Assembly (NCBI GenBank): GCA_008477525.1
Contig: SPDT01000007.1
Location: 5,890,001-5,954,000 of the forward strand
Length of the DNA stretch: 64,000 nucleotides
Direction: 5' to 3'
From: Hypomyces perniciosus
Taxonomy: Eukaryota; Ascomycota; Sordariomycetes; Hypocreales; Hypocreaceae
In this document: one piece after another, positions 35,763-47,310 of the stretch
How the letters are laid out: each line of letters opens with the position of its first letter
Numbering within the stretch: the stretch's first letter is position 1
Position numbers and translations under genes: made by a program
Notes under the pieces: generated by a model
Seen by the model: only the letters and a program-made list of their open reading frames with translations
What the model was told of the DNA's origin: nothing
Database searches by the model: none

Positions 35763-38528
35763 ATGTCCATCAGGCAGCTTCCAGAGGATGTGATCAGCAA
35801 AATCAGGTCCTCAGCAGCGATTACGTCCCTGAATGGTGTCGTGTGCGGGTTGCTGAAGAACTCTCTTGATGCTGGCGCCACCAAGGTCTACATCTCCATC
35901 AACTATGGCCGAGGAAACTGCACTGTAGAGGACAACGGTCTGGGCATATGCCCTAGTGAGTTCGCAGAAGATGGGGGGCTAGGAAAGTCTCATTGTATGA
36001 AACTGGTTCCGTGTGGCTACAGTTGTCCTACTAACCCATGATGTCAAGGTACCTCCAAATTTCCACCGAGTGCTCAGATTCATGGCAAGCAGGGTAATTT
36101 CCTTGCCTCATTGGCAATTCTTTCGCTGGTAACGGTAACCTCGCACCACCATCGCTACAACTCTCACAGCTCCATCTCTATCCACCATGGCCAGGTCCTG
36201 AAAAGACAAAATCCTTCTCCTCCTAGTGAGAGGTTTGAAAGCTTCGACCATGGGACGCGGGTCGCTGTATATGACCTGTTCGGTTCACTGCCAGTACGAG
36301 TCAAGCATCGTGCCACTGTCTTCTCCGATCGCTCAGGCCTTGACAAAGAATGGGGGCGTCTGATCCGTGATGTTGCGGCTATCCTCCTTGCCTGGCCATC
36401 CGATGTCTCTGTTTCCTTGCGGGAAACCAAAGAGCAGCGCGAATTGCGCCTAAAGTCGCCAGAAAATACAGACGTTGTTGCCCGTGCCTCGAGGCTATTT
36501 ACCCAAGCATCCCTGGCAGACTCTTGTGACGCCGAATCTTGGGTCCCAATATCAGCATCATCTGGACACATCACCCTCAAAGGGTGCATTTCAATGACTC
36601 CGGTGGCAACGCGCAGGTCTCAGTTTATCAGCCTCGGTCTTTCACCAATCTCGAATGATTACGGAAATAACGTGCTCTATGAAGAGGTCAACAAGGTCTT
36701 CAAGAGCTCTAGCTTTGGAATCATTGAGAGCAGCGATGAGGGCAAAGGGCGCAATAGCGGCATCAATCCGGCAACCTCATCGAAGCTACGAAAGGGAGTG
36801 GATCGCTGGCCCATGTTCTATTTCCGGATCCTTCTCAAAGGCTCCCATAACATTTTCGACATGGACGATGTTTTTAGCCAGTCACAGAGAGATCTCGATG
36901 GAATTCTCAACTTGTTGAGAGCTGTGTCGTACGGATTTCTGAAAAAGCACCATATGCGTCCTCACAAGATTCAACTAGCGTCAGACAAGTCCCCATTTTC
37001 AACTGCTACAACCCGCCGCTCAAGTCAGGCGTCTAAGAGATGCCAGGGCTTGTCAGGCAGCAAGCCATCCTCGTCTCGTGTTTTACCAAGGGATGCAATG
37101 TCACGGTCTGATAGCCCGTTCGATGACTGGAATCGAGTGAAAGTCGGGCTGCGAACGGAGTCCCCGTCTTCAAAGGCTAATACTGAGTCCAAATCTAATG
37201 ACGACCCTGAAGCTACAGCAAAAAGGCGAAGGCTGATTGGTGAAGGAGGTAAACTTCTTCGCAAACCGTTTGACTCAGTTCCACCCAGCTTAAGTGTAAG
37301 ACCTGAAATAGAGACAGGGCGTGGGGAAGAAGGAAACATTTCCAAACCCCCTGATTGTACGATGGGAAGAGTGGGGGATGTTGTGGTGAAAAGTGGTGAA
37401 TGCTTGGGTACGGGGTTAGCGGGCACTGCCAAGAGGCGCAAACTCGAGGAGAAACCGAAGGCCGAACCAAGTGAATGGCTCCAGAACGTCCTACGATCAT
37501 GGAATAACCCCATTTTCGAGATAGCACGGTCATCCCTTCCACGAGTCAATGACGATGCTCCCGCCACAGGGACGAGTAACGGTCTACATCAATGTCGTGC
37601 TCACGAAGACGGTGGAGTCAGATTTGAGGCCGCGTCAATAAGCTTGCATGGCCGTGTGTCGAGATCGGCTCTTTTTGAGGCAGAGGTTATCTCACAGGTT
37701 GACCGCAAGTTCATCCTCATGAAATTACCATTGTGCAGCATGAAGATGGATCAGGAGACAGGTAAATCATGTGCCTTGGTTATGCTTGATCAGCACGCTG
37801 CGGATGAGCGATGTCGCTTGGAAGATTTAATGGCTGGGTATTTTAAACAAGACGCTAGCACGAGGCTTCTGACGGCCATCGTCGAGGCACTTGAGCGACC
37901 ACTTGTATTCGAAGTCTCGGGGCGTGAAGGTGATTTGCTTCAGCAGTATCAGGATCATCTCGAGGCTTGGGGCATTGTATACAAGCTGCAACCTCCTGGA
38001 CCGAGGAAGAAGAGTGAAGACGGCTGCAATGTGACTGTAACGGCCCTCCCACCGAGCATTCTAGAGCGCTGTCGTGGTGAGCCGCGACTGCTGGTTGAGT
38101 TGATGCGCAATGAGGCCTGGAAACTCAACGACGAGGGCATCATCCCTCCTCGACCCCAAAGCGCGGGGAACGCTACCAGCAACGCTTACACGGCCAACTT
38201 TCACAGCTGTCCCAGAGGCATCCTCGAGCTCCTCCACTCTAGATCCTGTCGAAGTACGTTTCTCACATGTTTCATCACCCGTTTGCGCAACCCTTACTAA
38301 CAAATCATGATAGGTGCCATCATGTTCAATGATGTCCTCACCAAGGAAGAGTGCGAGCGGCTTGTAGGACGGCTTGCGCGGTGCGCGTTCCCTTTTCAGT
38401 GCGCGCATGGGCGGCCCAGTATGGTGCCGTTGGTTGACCTTGGATCGGGCTGCCGAATTGGGGGTTGGGATGAGGGAAGAGTGATGGGTGGAGGAATAAG
38501 TATATGGAAGAGATGGATTGATGGATGA
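35763..38528 (+). CDS. mlh3: DNA mismatch repair/meiotic crossover protein Mlh3
   Basis: Three exons (35763..35994, 36049..38253, 38314..38528) give 883 residues. Introns are 54 and 60 nt with CTAAC branch sites. The N-terminal GHKL ATPase has NSLDAGAT (33-40) and DNGLG (57-61), followed by TSKF after intron 1. A long polar linker (about 300-560) precedes the MutL endonuclease domain: [12 protein letters not shown] at about 658-669 is the DQHA(x)2E(x)4E metal site, and CAHGRP near 842-847 with an upstream AIMFND block is the C-terminal metal-binding part. Mlh3 with Mlh1 makes MutL-gamma, which nicks DNA to resolve meiotic joint molecules and repairs some mismatches. The catalytic Glu of the ATPase motif and the GFRGEAL motif look substituted (see findings). 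Confidence 0.93.
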
Positions 38529-38990
38529 TAATGATATTATTCTAGATGGAAAGATGTGGCGGCATCATGGTGCAGATGGGGAGATGGGGATTAATATTTT
38601 TGGGCTCTAGACAGCCAGTTTAATGATGCAGTGCTTGTATTCCTTACTTGGAAGATTGCCTCTACTCTCTCCAAAAACAAATGAAATGCGGCCTTGTCAT
38701 GACTCGTCAGGACCCGGCATCTAACCAACTATACACAAGGGGTATCGGATATCTATTATATAGAACACATAAAAGCATAATACGACACCTCTGCCAAATG
38801 AGAGAATACAAGACAACCTCTAAACGCCAGACATGCTTTCCATCGTGTATATATACCAAACAAACGAGAAAAAAAGGTGCAGATTTTCCAGACTCCGGAC
38901 CAATATTCATGGATTAGTTAGGGAACTGATTGATGGTCGCGTCGTGTCCGGAAAAGGCGACAAGGGGTATCAATCATCTCGCGCCGCCGC
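38529..38990. other. Convergent 3' spacer, mlh3 / LicD gene
   Basis: This AT-rich space between two convergent genes fits paired 3' UTRs. No gene is visible. Confidence 0.7.
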
Positions 38991-40033
38991 TCATTGGTTC
39001 AGCCGTCCTTGTTCCTTCAACTCTTGCTTCTTGCGCTCAATAGCTTCTGCTTTGCTCTTCTCCATGTCTTCGCTGGACATTCTGACCCATTCGTCAATAT
39101 CGTGGTCGAATTTATGTCTGCACTCCGCCAAAAAGGGGAATTGTTAGCCGTATTCCCCCCACAAGATCGCCCCATAGCGGGAGCTACTACGGAGTAGGAT
39201 GAGAGATGATGGATCAACGGGGGATATGGACAGGATACGAGAAAAGAAAAAAAAAAAAAAACTCACCCTTCATATTGCTCCAGAACAAGACACTGCATCC
39301 CGTACTCATCCGTCAAGGCCTTTTCGAAATTATACGGAATCCGCGCTTGGACCCCTTCGAATTCCGTGACACGCATGGGCCAGAGGTCTTGGCTCAAATA
39401 GCGATGTCGATTCTTGCAGCTCCATAGGCCCGGCAGATTAGTCTCTCTCTCCCTCAAGGCCGTGATGTCGATGAACATGCCGTTCTCGGTGTCGATCCAC
39501 CTGCCGTCGATGATGTTCTGGCCATCGCCTTGATCGAGCTCCGTGTGGTGAGGGTTGATGTCCAACAGGTATGTTTTCGACCTGCTGCTGCTGCTGCTGC
39601 TGTCCTCGGAAGCGATGTTGTATATGTGCTCTGTGCGGTTCATGTTATCTCCGAGCCATTGCATCGTCGTGTGCGAGACCTGCACGTCTAGGTCATAGTC
39701 CCAGGGCATGATCTTGCCGTTCCACCACCAGCCCAGCAGCGTGCCGTGGGCGAGCCAGGTCTCGATGCCGCGGTCTTGAAAGGTAGTCAGGTAGCTGTGT
39801 ATCAGATCACGCAGCACAACACGGTGTTCGTCATAGGGCACTTCGGCTTTGAAGAAGCGCTTGTCGTAGTGGCTGAGAGCGAGGGAGAGGCCGGGCTCGT
39901 CGAAGTATTTGGGGCCTCTTATGGCGAGGCGGGAGTCGAGGGGGAAGGGTGGCCGAGGGTGGGATGGGGAGGCGAGGGTTAAGGAGGTGAGAGTGAGGAG
40001 GAAGAGTGACTTGAAAGATGGTGATGGTATCAT
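38991..40033 (-). CDS. Secreted LicD-family (Mnn4/fukutin-like) phosphotransferase
   Basis: Two exons (39267..40033, 38991..39117) are joined across a 149-nt intron to give 297 residues. The chosen start gives an N-terminal signal peptide (hydrophobic FLLTLTSLTLAS, cleavage likely near residue 22). The frame stays open upstream to another Met at 40216, which would add a second hydrophobic segment. The LicD core reads GTLLG (97-101), then WWWNGKIMPWDYDLD, which contains the WDxDxD metal-binding motif at about 111-116; DGRWIDTENGMFIDI follows. LicD proteins transfer phosphocholine or similar groups to surface sugars, and yeast Mnn4 promotes mannosyl phosphorylation. Action in the secretory pathway or cell wall is inferred. 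The intron opens with GTGAGT and a run of 15-16 T. The C-terminus is charged (EDMEKSKAEAIERKKQELKE), probably a helix. Confidence 0.85.
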
Positions 40034-41120
40034 TATGGCAGTAGAAAGGTGGTTTTCTTGGGAAACACGAGCAGTGGAGGAAGTGAGTTGGTTGTGAAGT
40101 GAGGGTATGAAGGCAAGGGCACCAATTGCGAGATGGGCGATGTGGTATAGAAGCAGAGCGGAACAGATATCTCGCAGGAGACAAAAGATTAAGTAGATTT
40201 GTTGAAAGAACGACAAGAATCAGATGTCAGAACAGTGCTCAATATATGGACATAGGAGAATCGGAGGTAAAACGAAAGAGATCGGAGTATCGAATGCCAA
40301 GAGCCGTAGTGGCGGCAAGCGTTGCGGAATGACGACGACAGCTTCGGCCTCTCAAACCTCAGCAGTAACAGTAGTAGTGCAGTATGTAACAAACAAGTAC
40401 ATGGCCAGCCATTGAGGAAGATATACCCTCCATATGTGTACTGAGCCAATTACTCGGTAGTTGGACAACGACCAGGTACCAACTACCACGATTGCACAAC
40501 TAGCTGGGTTAATAGGCACGCAAACAAAGCCCCTAGCTCATCAGGTTTCCCCCAGCTTTTGTCCAGAATGATACGACCTGGACCAGTGAGCCAGGGGGTT
40601 TCCCAAGCTTGATTGTGACTTGGACAATGCTGATCCATCCCCATTCTCTCTTACCTGTATATACTGTACAAATTAGATGCAAGTATATGATCTGATCAAA
40701 GCAACACATTTCCCTTTTTTTCTATTATTTTTTTCTATTTTTTTTCCATCCCATCTCTCGCCATATCGTCATGCAGTCAATCTCACCGTGTCATCTAAAC
40801 TCTCCGTTCTGCAACACAAACAAAACACGCAGACAGGCAGGCTATCTCGGAAAATACGGCTCTGCTCTCAAACGGTGGCACACCCGCGCCCACTAAACCT
40901 CTTCTAGAAATAGCTCGTGTGCATTGTACATTGTCTGTCTATGCGCCAAGTCGTTCAATCAGCGTCATCTACGGAGTAGCGCTGCCGAGAAAGCCGTCTA
41001 AGATTCTCCAAGCAGGGGGTAATAACCTGCGCCTTGATGTGTTACGTCTGCCAAGTAGTACTTCATAGAGCCTCTGCATTAGTATTATGTTTGCTTAGGA
41101 GGTTTAATCTTCTCATTCTT

Positions 41121-41148
41121 GTACGAAGTACGAAGTACTACTCCGTAC
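41121..41148. repeat. Compound TACGAAGTA/TACTCCGTA palindrome
   Basis: Two overlapping TACGAAGTA words abut a TACTCCGTA word in 28 bp, and both ends are GTAC. It is the densest example of the dispersed motif family in the right half. Confidence 0.85.
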
Positions 41149-41208
41149 AAACAAACCGAACAGATGCACTGGCAAACAATGACGATTCTCGTCACCCTTA
41201 CCAAGTAC

Positions 41209-41239
41209 ATGTACATACATACATACATACATACATACA
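41209..41239. repeat. CATA tetranucleotide microsatellite
   Basis: About seven uninterrupted copies of CATA lie in gene-free DNA 310 bp from the tRNA gene. Confidence 0.9.
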
Positions 41240-41549
41240 GATTCTAGACTCTTCAATCCGTGTAAAGCCAGCGAGCAGTCAGCCGTCTTTTCCGTGCGCC
41301 ACTCTACTGTCCCATACTATTGCTCCTTCATAATTGCCGATTCCCGATGCGAATGTCCATGGACGGAACGAAAATGCCGGTCTGGCTGGGAAGATGAGAC
41401 GATGGCCTCTATACGAAGTACCACCAGGACTAATTATGCAGTTACATACGGGGTAAAAAGGAGGAAGCGATCCTAAAATTTAAGTCATCCTTCTTGAAAA
41501 AAAAGATTTGACTGACAGAGACCAAAAATGCGCAAAAAAGAAAGGTCGT

Positions 41550-41621
41550 CTCTCCCGCCGGGAATTGAACCCGGGTCTCAAGCGTGACAAGCTTGCATAC
41601 TGACCACTATACTACGGAAGA
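41550..41621 (-). tRNA. tRNA-Asp (anticodon GTC)
   Basis: Read on the minus strand, a 7-bp acceptor stem pairs TCTTCCG with CGGGAGA (one G-T wobble), followed by the discriminator G typical of tRNA-Asp. The D arm has the conserved TAGTATAGTGGTCAGTATGC stretch, the anticodon stem pairs CAAGC with GCTTG around loop TTGTCAC (anticodon GTC), and the T arm contains GGTTCAATTCC. The A and B boxes of the internal RNA polymerase III promoter are intact. There is no intron, and no CCA is encoded. A T-rich tract lies downstream (41497-41515 on plus, read as T in the transcript). Confidence 0.96.
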
Positions 41622-41939
41622 TGTTTCTGACTGTGAACAGCCAGTGTAGTGGATCGATGTCAGTCCTCGAAATAATTCTCTACATATACTATCCTCCTAT
41701 CAGCATCTTCAACATTTTCTAGCATACTGTCCACGCTTCTTACTGCTACTAGGGGGTCTCAAACATCACATCATCAAGTATTAGCTTCCATCTGCGCAAA
41801 TCATGTTGCCGGGTATCGACGAGTAGTTGAAAAACACTCCCCTCAACACACATACTACATAAAACACAGGTCGCCGACCTTCTTTATAGAATCCCCCGAT
41901 CCGGAAAATCCCATCCATTCATCCGTCATGAAACCCTAA
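41622..41939. other. Spacer between tRNA and striatin gene
   Basis: This 318-bp space should hold the 3' UTR of the striatin gene and the upstream side of the tRNA gene. Nothing else is seen. Confidence 0.7.
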
Positions 41940-44528
41940 TCACCGTGCAAAGACCTTCACAATTCCGTCCCCTCCTCCGCTCACCACCCACTTGCCGTCC
42001 TGACTCCATACACACGTGCAAATACCCTCACCGCGCATTACTCGATGACTCGTGATCTCTTGTGTACATGACCTCTTCTCCAGGCTCCAGAACCGGAGTG
42101 ATGCATCGTGGCCAGCACTTACAAGCTCGCGTCCGTCGGGACTGAGCGATAGACTGGAGATGGCATCTGGATGCGCCAGCATGTTATATGTGCATTGACC
42201 TGGGGAAAATGTCAGTCTGTTATTCACTTCTACCCGGACGACGGGAACATACCGCTGTTTGCATCAAAGAATCGCACGAAGCGATCTTCGTGGCCAGAAA
42301 TGATGGTACCCTCAACGCCAGACCCGGCCATCGACCGTCCACCTGTCGGCCCTCCTCCAGTGCTGGTCTCTTCTTCGCCCATCTTATTTCCGTGCTGGTT
42401 GCCCTGATCCAACCCAATGGTCGTGGCCACCACCGCATTGACACTCGTCTTCATCGTGCTATCATACGTCTCTAGACTGTCCATGGAGCCAACTTGCTCA
42501 CCCGTTCTCGTGTCGTAGACTATCACAGCCGCATCGGAGTAGGAGACCACAAATGTTTCGCCTGAGCCGCCGAGCGGGGTGATGCTCGTCGGGCTTGCGT
42601 TAGACCCATCAGATCGCGTCAATACATGTACAAGCGTGTGATGGAAAGGAGAGTTCGACGCCATGGTAGGCTGGGGAGAGTTGGAAAAGCCGCTGCCTGA
42701 GCTCATCGAGTTACCACGCACGCGACCTGCCCGACCTGACATGGCTCGGTTCGACCCAGGCTGTGGGGAGCTCAGCTGAGGAGGTGCGCTGACTGACCAG
42801 AGCCGGACTGTCCCATCTGCCGCACCCGAAACAAGCAATATCCGGTCGGGGGTGCCGTAAGAGCTAGAATTGCCAAATATCGATCCCAACACTGTCGGAA
42901 GAACACAGAGTGCCCACACAGCATCCGTGTGTCCCTCCAGAGTTGCCTTGGGATCAACTCTTCCGCGCTCCCAAACTCGGACTGTTGCATCCTGACCGCC
43001 GGAGAATATCCAACCATCACCTTGAGCACGGCCACCAGTAGAGAAGTTCGGGGAGGGAGACCAAGAAGCCAACGATAGAACGGCTCCGGCGTGACCGCGA
43101 TGTGTGAAGTTTGCAGTTACATCTAGATCAGAGGCTGCATGGTTCGACGAAGTGACATGGTTATCCAGCCGAGGGATATTGAATCGCTTGATCATGCCGT
43201 CATCTCCCGCAGTGCAAATCTCAGGCTCTCCGGGGCTACCACCACCTGAGAATATGACGGTGCGAACCGTGTTCAGGTGGCCTCTAAGCCCAAATCGTAG
43301 CTTGAAACTTGCACTCTCAGCCTTTTGTCCCGCACTCGTCAACAAATCATGTTCCGAGCTGCGCCTTTTCGACATGGAGCTCTTTCTGCGGTGGGAGCCT
43401 GCGACCCGGTTTGGGGACTTTGATAGGTAGTCTGCGTTTGGGAACACATCCGTGTCTGGTCGATTTGGGGCAACCTGAGGATGACCAGGTGTAGGTTCTG
43501 GAAATGTTCCTTCGGGAAACTCCCATCCTTCAGAATCAGGGGCTGCGTGTGCCTTCTCCCTGAGCTCCACAGTCTCTTCCATACCACCCAACGCCTCAGC
43601 AGCATGGTTGGGTCGAGGCAGGGTGTCTTCCACCGTCCGCGTTGTCACTGAGACGGGCGGCTGCCACTCGTTCGAAGTATACATGGGAGGGGGTTGCTGG
43701 TGTTCATTGGACGATCGCACCATCTGCTGTGATTGTAATTCGGGATTAGGGGCAAACTTGGGAGGGGGTTGCAAAGGTGGCCCAGAATTTGGGGCTAGAT
43801 GTTGTCTCGAGTTCATATCTTGAATATGGTTTTGTGCCTGCCGCATAGGCAGTTGGTATTGCCGCTCCATCAGCTGCGGGCCAGGCATTCCAAAGGCTTC
43901 GGCCTCACGTAAATCTTCTAATATCGGTAGTGGGGGAGACTCGCGGGGCGGCAAAGGGTTTGCCGGGGTAATCATCAGGTACATAAATTCAGACTGGCAC
44001 TGATCCAGGAAAGTCTTGAGCTCGTTTCGTTGCGTCTCGTCATCGGGTTTCTCGACCTCAATGCCATCAACGCCGGGGATGGGCTGCTTCTCCGAGGAGG
44101 CTAGTTCGAAGTCAGTATCCAAGCACGATACAAGGCAAAAGAGAATTCCCACATCGCAGCTTCTCCTGGATCTTGGCAGCGCGGTCGTTCTTCACAGCTT
44201 CAGTGGTTTCCGCAGCGGCAGCGCCCTTGAGCTGTGCAGTCTGTTCCTTGACCTTTCGCTCAAGGATCGACACGTATTTCTTCAAGGCCTTCTGTGTGGC
44301 ATCGGCTCTCCTCGCCTGGCCCTCGAGGCTGGCTATCCTCCCCTTCATCTCCTGCTTCTCAATCTCCCAAGCATTTCGGTCGCGTTCGTGTCGGTGCCAT
44401 TCTGTCTGGAGAAAACGCATAACCCCCTGGAGGGTGTACTCAGTAGCCTGCGGCTGGTTGGCAGTGCTGTTCTGCATCGCGCCGCCCATATCCATTCCTC
44501 CAACGCCGTTGCCAGCATTCGAGCCCAT
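41940..44528 (-). CDS. pro11: Striatin (PRO11/HAM-3), STRIPAK scaffold
   Basis: Three exons (44153..44528, 42253..44100, 41940..42199) give 827 residues. Introns are 52 nt (GTGGGA, ACTGAC, TAG) and 53 nt (GTATGT, ACTGAC, CAG). Residues 30-100 form the N-terminal striatin region: [19 protein letters not shown], a caveolin-binding-like and helical start, then a coiled coil. A long Pro/Gln-rich linker has a basic patch near 363-375 ([13 protein letters not shown]). WD40 repeats begin with [13 protein letters not shown] near residue 397 and run to the C-terminus, including [27 protein letters not shown] and [13 protein letters not shown]. Striatin scaffolds PP2A and kinases in STRIPAK. In Sordaria and Neurospora it is needed for hyphal fusion and fruiting-body development, so a similar role is expected. 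Confidence 0.94.
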
Positions 44529-45288
44529 CGCGGCGCGCGAGATTCAGTCGAGTCGGTTCATCGAGGGTGGTGGTGCGCAATAGCAACAGTGGAGGCTTCG
44601 CAGGCCGGCTCGAAAGGGCGGCGATGAGAGCTCCACGCGCTTCGAACACCCGCGTAGCTTCTGGTGTGTATTTCCTTTTGCCTGCGCACGTCGTACGAAG
44701 ACCGTTGAGGCTGGCTGTCCAACTTGGCGAGGTTTATGGACATTCAGCCAGGTATGTCAAGCTCTAGTACTAGCCACATAGGCATCTCTATGCTTGTTTC
44801 TGACCTGGAGCAGGCCTGCTCGGCAGCCAATCAGAGTGCGTGGTTCCTCGTGAGGCCGCAAGGCATCGACTTTGAGAACCCCTGACCTCGTTTAGTTGAT
44901 GTACTATTACTACTACTAAACATGGACATGTGCTGAATTTCCCATGACAGGCAACATATCAATTTATTATTCAACAAGATTCATTGAAGAACATCACGAT
45001 TCCAGCTTGAAATAGTCCCCGCCAAAACCATCAGCCACGTAATACCTAGAAACCTGGAAACAATTTGATCGCACAACGATGCTAACACTTTCTGTGGACC
45101 TGAAGCCGTTTGTTACTCCATACAGCATATCCACTTAATTATGAGGCCGTGGCTGAAACCCAAACACCAGGAGGCAATCAAATCGGACAATACCATATTG
45201 TCTCACGGTCGTTTTAGAATTGCCAATATGTTATGATTTAGCTCACCAGCCACTGTTGTCATCATGCTTTTACCTTCACTAAACCACC
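44529..45288. other. Intergenic spacer
   Basis: The first 250 bp is the likely promoter and leader of the striatin gene. The rest is the 3' side of the HET gene. No gene is credited in this 760-bp space. Confidence 0.65.
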
Positions 45289-47310
45289 TCATGACAGAGT
45301 CAAAGCCTCTACAGCAGCATCGCTCCACCATTCCCTTCCATACGTCTTCCCCACGCCTACTCTAGCATAGGTGCCATCCTCTCTATGCCTCACAACCAGC
45401 ACCCAATAATGACGTAGCTTTGTCGAGATAACTAATCCCATGCGTCTCTCAGCTTCTTCTTCTCGTCGGCCAACCCCACCCATGAGAGAAAGGCAAGAAA
45501 CTGATCGCCCAGTAACATCTTGCCCTTCTTGGTCAAGAACAACCCATCCGACAACTGAGCCTGTGTGGTCGAGTATATATCGAGCCATGGAACTCGTGAG
45601 CCTGACGTGAGAGGCACTCATATCGGCCTGGATTGCTTTCATCACAGGATCACCCCTCCTTGCATCTAGTGTGGCTCCTATGGCTGTAATACGCTTTGCT
45701 CTCGCACGAATAGTCATTTGCTTCCCGTCATCTGAGTACACAATCGACTCACACAAATTCTTTCCTCCCTTGATTGATAGGAACCGGATACCACATGGAA
45801 CATGTGCCCACGTCCAAGTCGGCAGTCCCAAAGAGTTGATCATGGCCTTTGCCTTTACGCCCTGGGTAACTTGCCAGAGCAACTGGTCGGGAAGACCCTC
45901 CCTCCACACTCCATATGCATACTCATACCCACTCCTCCTCCCCATCTCCGTCCGCAAGCCCTCCCAGGCGATCAACTTGTCCGTCGCAAACGTTGACTGC
46001 CGCTCACTGTACGACTCAACGACATTCTTCCAGCGCACATTGCGTGATATACTGTAGCATTTTTCACCAGTCTCGCGTTGCGTGATGACCTTGCAGGACC
46101 AAAAAATAACGCTCTTGGTGAAGAAAACCATGCGTCGGGATAAAAGCCACTCCTGCGTTGCCCAGGCGCGGCGGTTCAGCGCTCCATGTTCGGGAAATCT
46201 GTCGGTGACGGCGTCACGCCTGATGGTTGCGAAGACTCGTGGATTTTGAGCGGCTGTATTTTGGGGGAAGAAGTTGGGGAGCTCGATGGAAGGGGGTAAT
46301 GGAGGACGAGGGAGGAGAAACCCTTCCTGTGAATCCGAGGCGTGAGATGCAGCGATGGTGAGTTCAGCTCGTTCGTATATGGAACCCATCATTCTTGACT
46401 CTCGAAGCCAATCATCCTGGCCGTCTTGGATGATGCATAGTGAGTCGATCCAAATGTAGTGAAATCCGATTTTACGGACTACTGTGATGGCGTCTTGAAA
46501 TGTCTTGGGGAGGGAAGACCATGGGATTTCTTGGATGTGACTTTGGAGATTGACTTTCATGGTTCTGAGAGGCTGTTTGTCGGGCGGACCCCAGCAATGG
46601 CTCAGAGTGGCGTATCTGCCACGATAACCTTCGGATTGAAAGAGCTTGACAGAGTTGTCTTGGACACGTAAGACTCGAGTCGGGAGCTCGGGTGGAGAGG
46701 ACTCATCGACGAGATGTCCTGACAATGTTTCTCTACATGGAGCATGCCCCTGCTGACATGCGTTTATCCATCGTTTGATTAGGGAAAAACCAGCATCGCA
46801 GGCTGGGTCCGACAATTGCGCGCGGCCTATGATATGGTGTTTATGGAAGCTGTCTCTATCTACAGATATAAGAAACCAAAGAAAAGATTTAGTCTGATGG
46901 ACTGGGAACGTACCTTGTCCGTCTGTGTAGAGTCGTACCTTGGCTTTCAGCAGTTTTCTAGTGACCCCTTCTGTGGCGGTCACTTCAAAACCAGTCAAAT
47001 ATGAGCCTTCCGTCGGGGTCTCAGGAAAAGTGACACCCAAGAGGTCAGCTTTTGGCTCAATAATGATGGTATCTGACAATTGAGGGGTTGGCCCATTGAC
47101 TATATCTGTCGGCGTTTTCTAGAGACTTTGGAGTAATATCTCCTGAATAATTTTGCACAGCGGGTATTCCAATGCCGATTGGGCAAGATCAGCCCCATTC
47201 TTCAGCATGACCATTCCCCTCCGTCCACCACATTGAATTGACATTTGACGGGGAAGATCTTGAGTAAGATTATGCAGAGAAATGGAACTGCATCGGGAAC
47301 ATAACGACAT
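45289..47310 (-). pseudogene. HET-domain incompatibility gene with an in-frame TAG
   Basis: Read from an ATG at 47310 (MSLCSRCSSISLHNL) the frame continues with the Cys-containing HET leader (EYPLCKII). It meets a TAG at 47119-47121 and then continues in the same frame to 45289, with a 54-nt intron at 46860-46913 (GTACGT...TAG). After the intron come the HET motifs: YATLSHCWG, PKTFQDAITVVRKIGFHYIWIDSLCIIQD, WLRESRMMGSIYERAELTIAA and RAWATQEWLLSRRMVFFT. Without the stop the protein would have about 655 residues. There is no in-frame ATG between the TAG and the HET motifs before about residue 190, so a short start would lose part of the domain. HET proteins trigger incompatibility cell death. 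No intron that would remove the TAG could be found. Confidence 0.82.

Larger units (their letters stand above)
40034..41549. other. 1.5-kb intergenic region with repeat words
   Basis: No gene was found between the LicD gene and the tRNA. The stretch has a T-rich tract (40700-40745), a TACGGAGTA-type word near 40971, the triple word cluster at 41121-41148 and a CATA microsatellite at 41209-41239. Confidence 0.65.
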
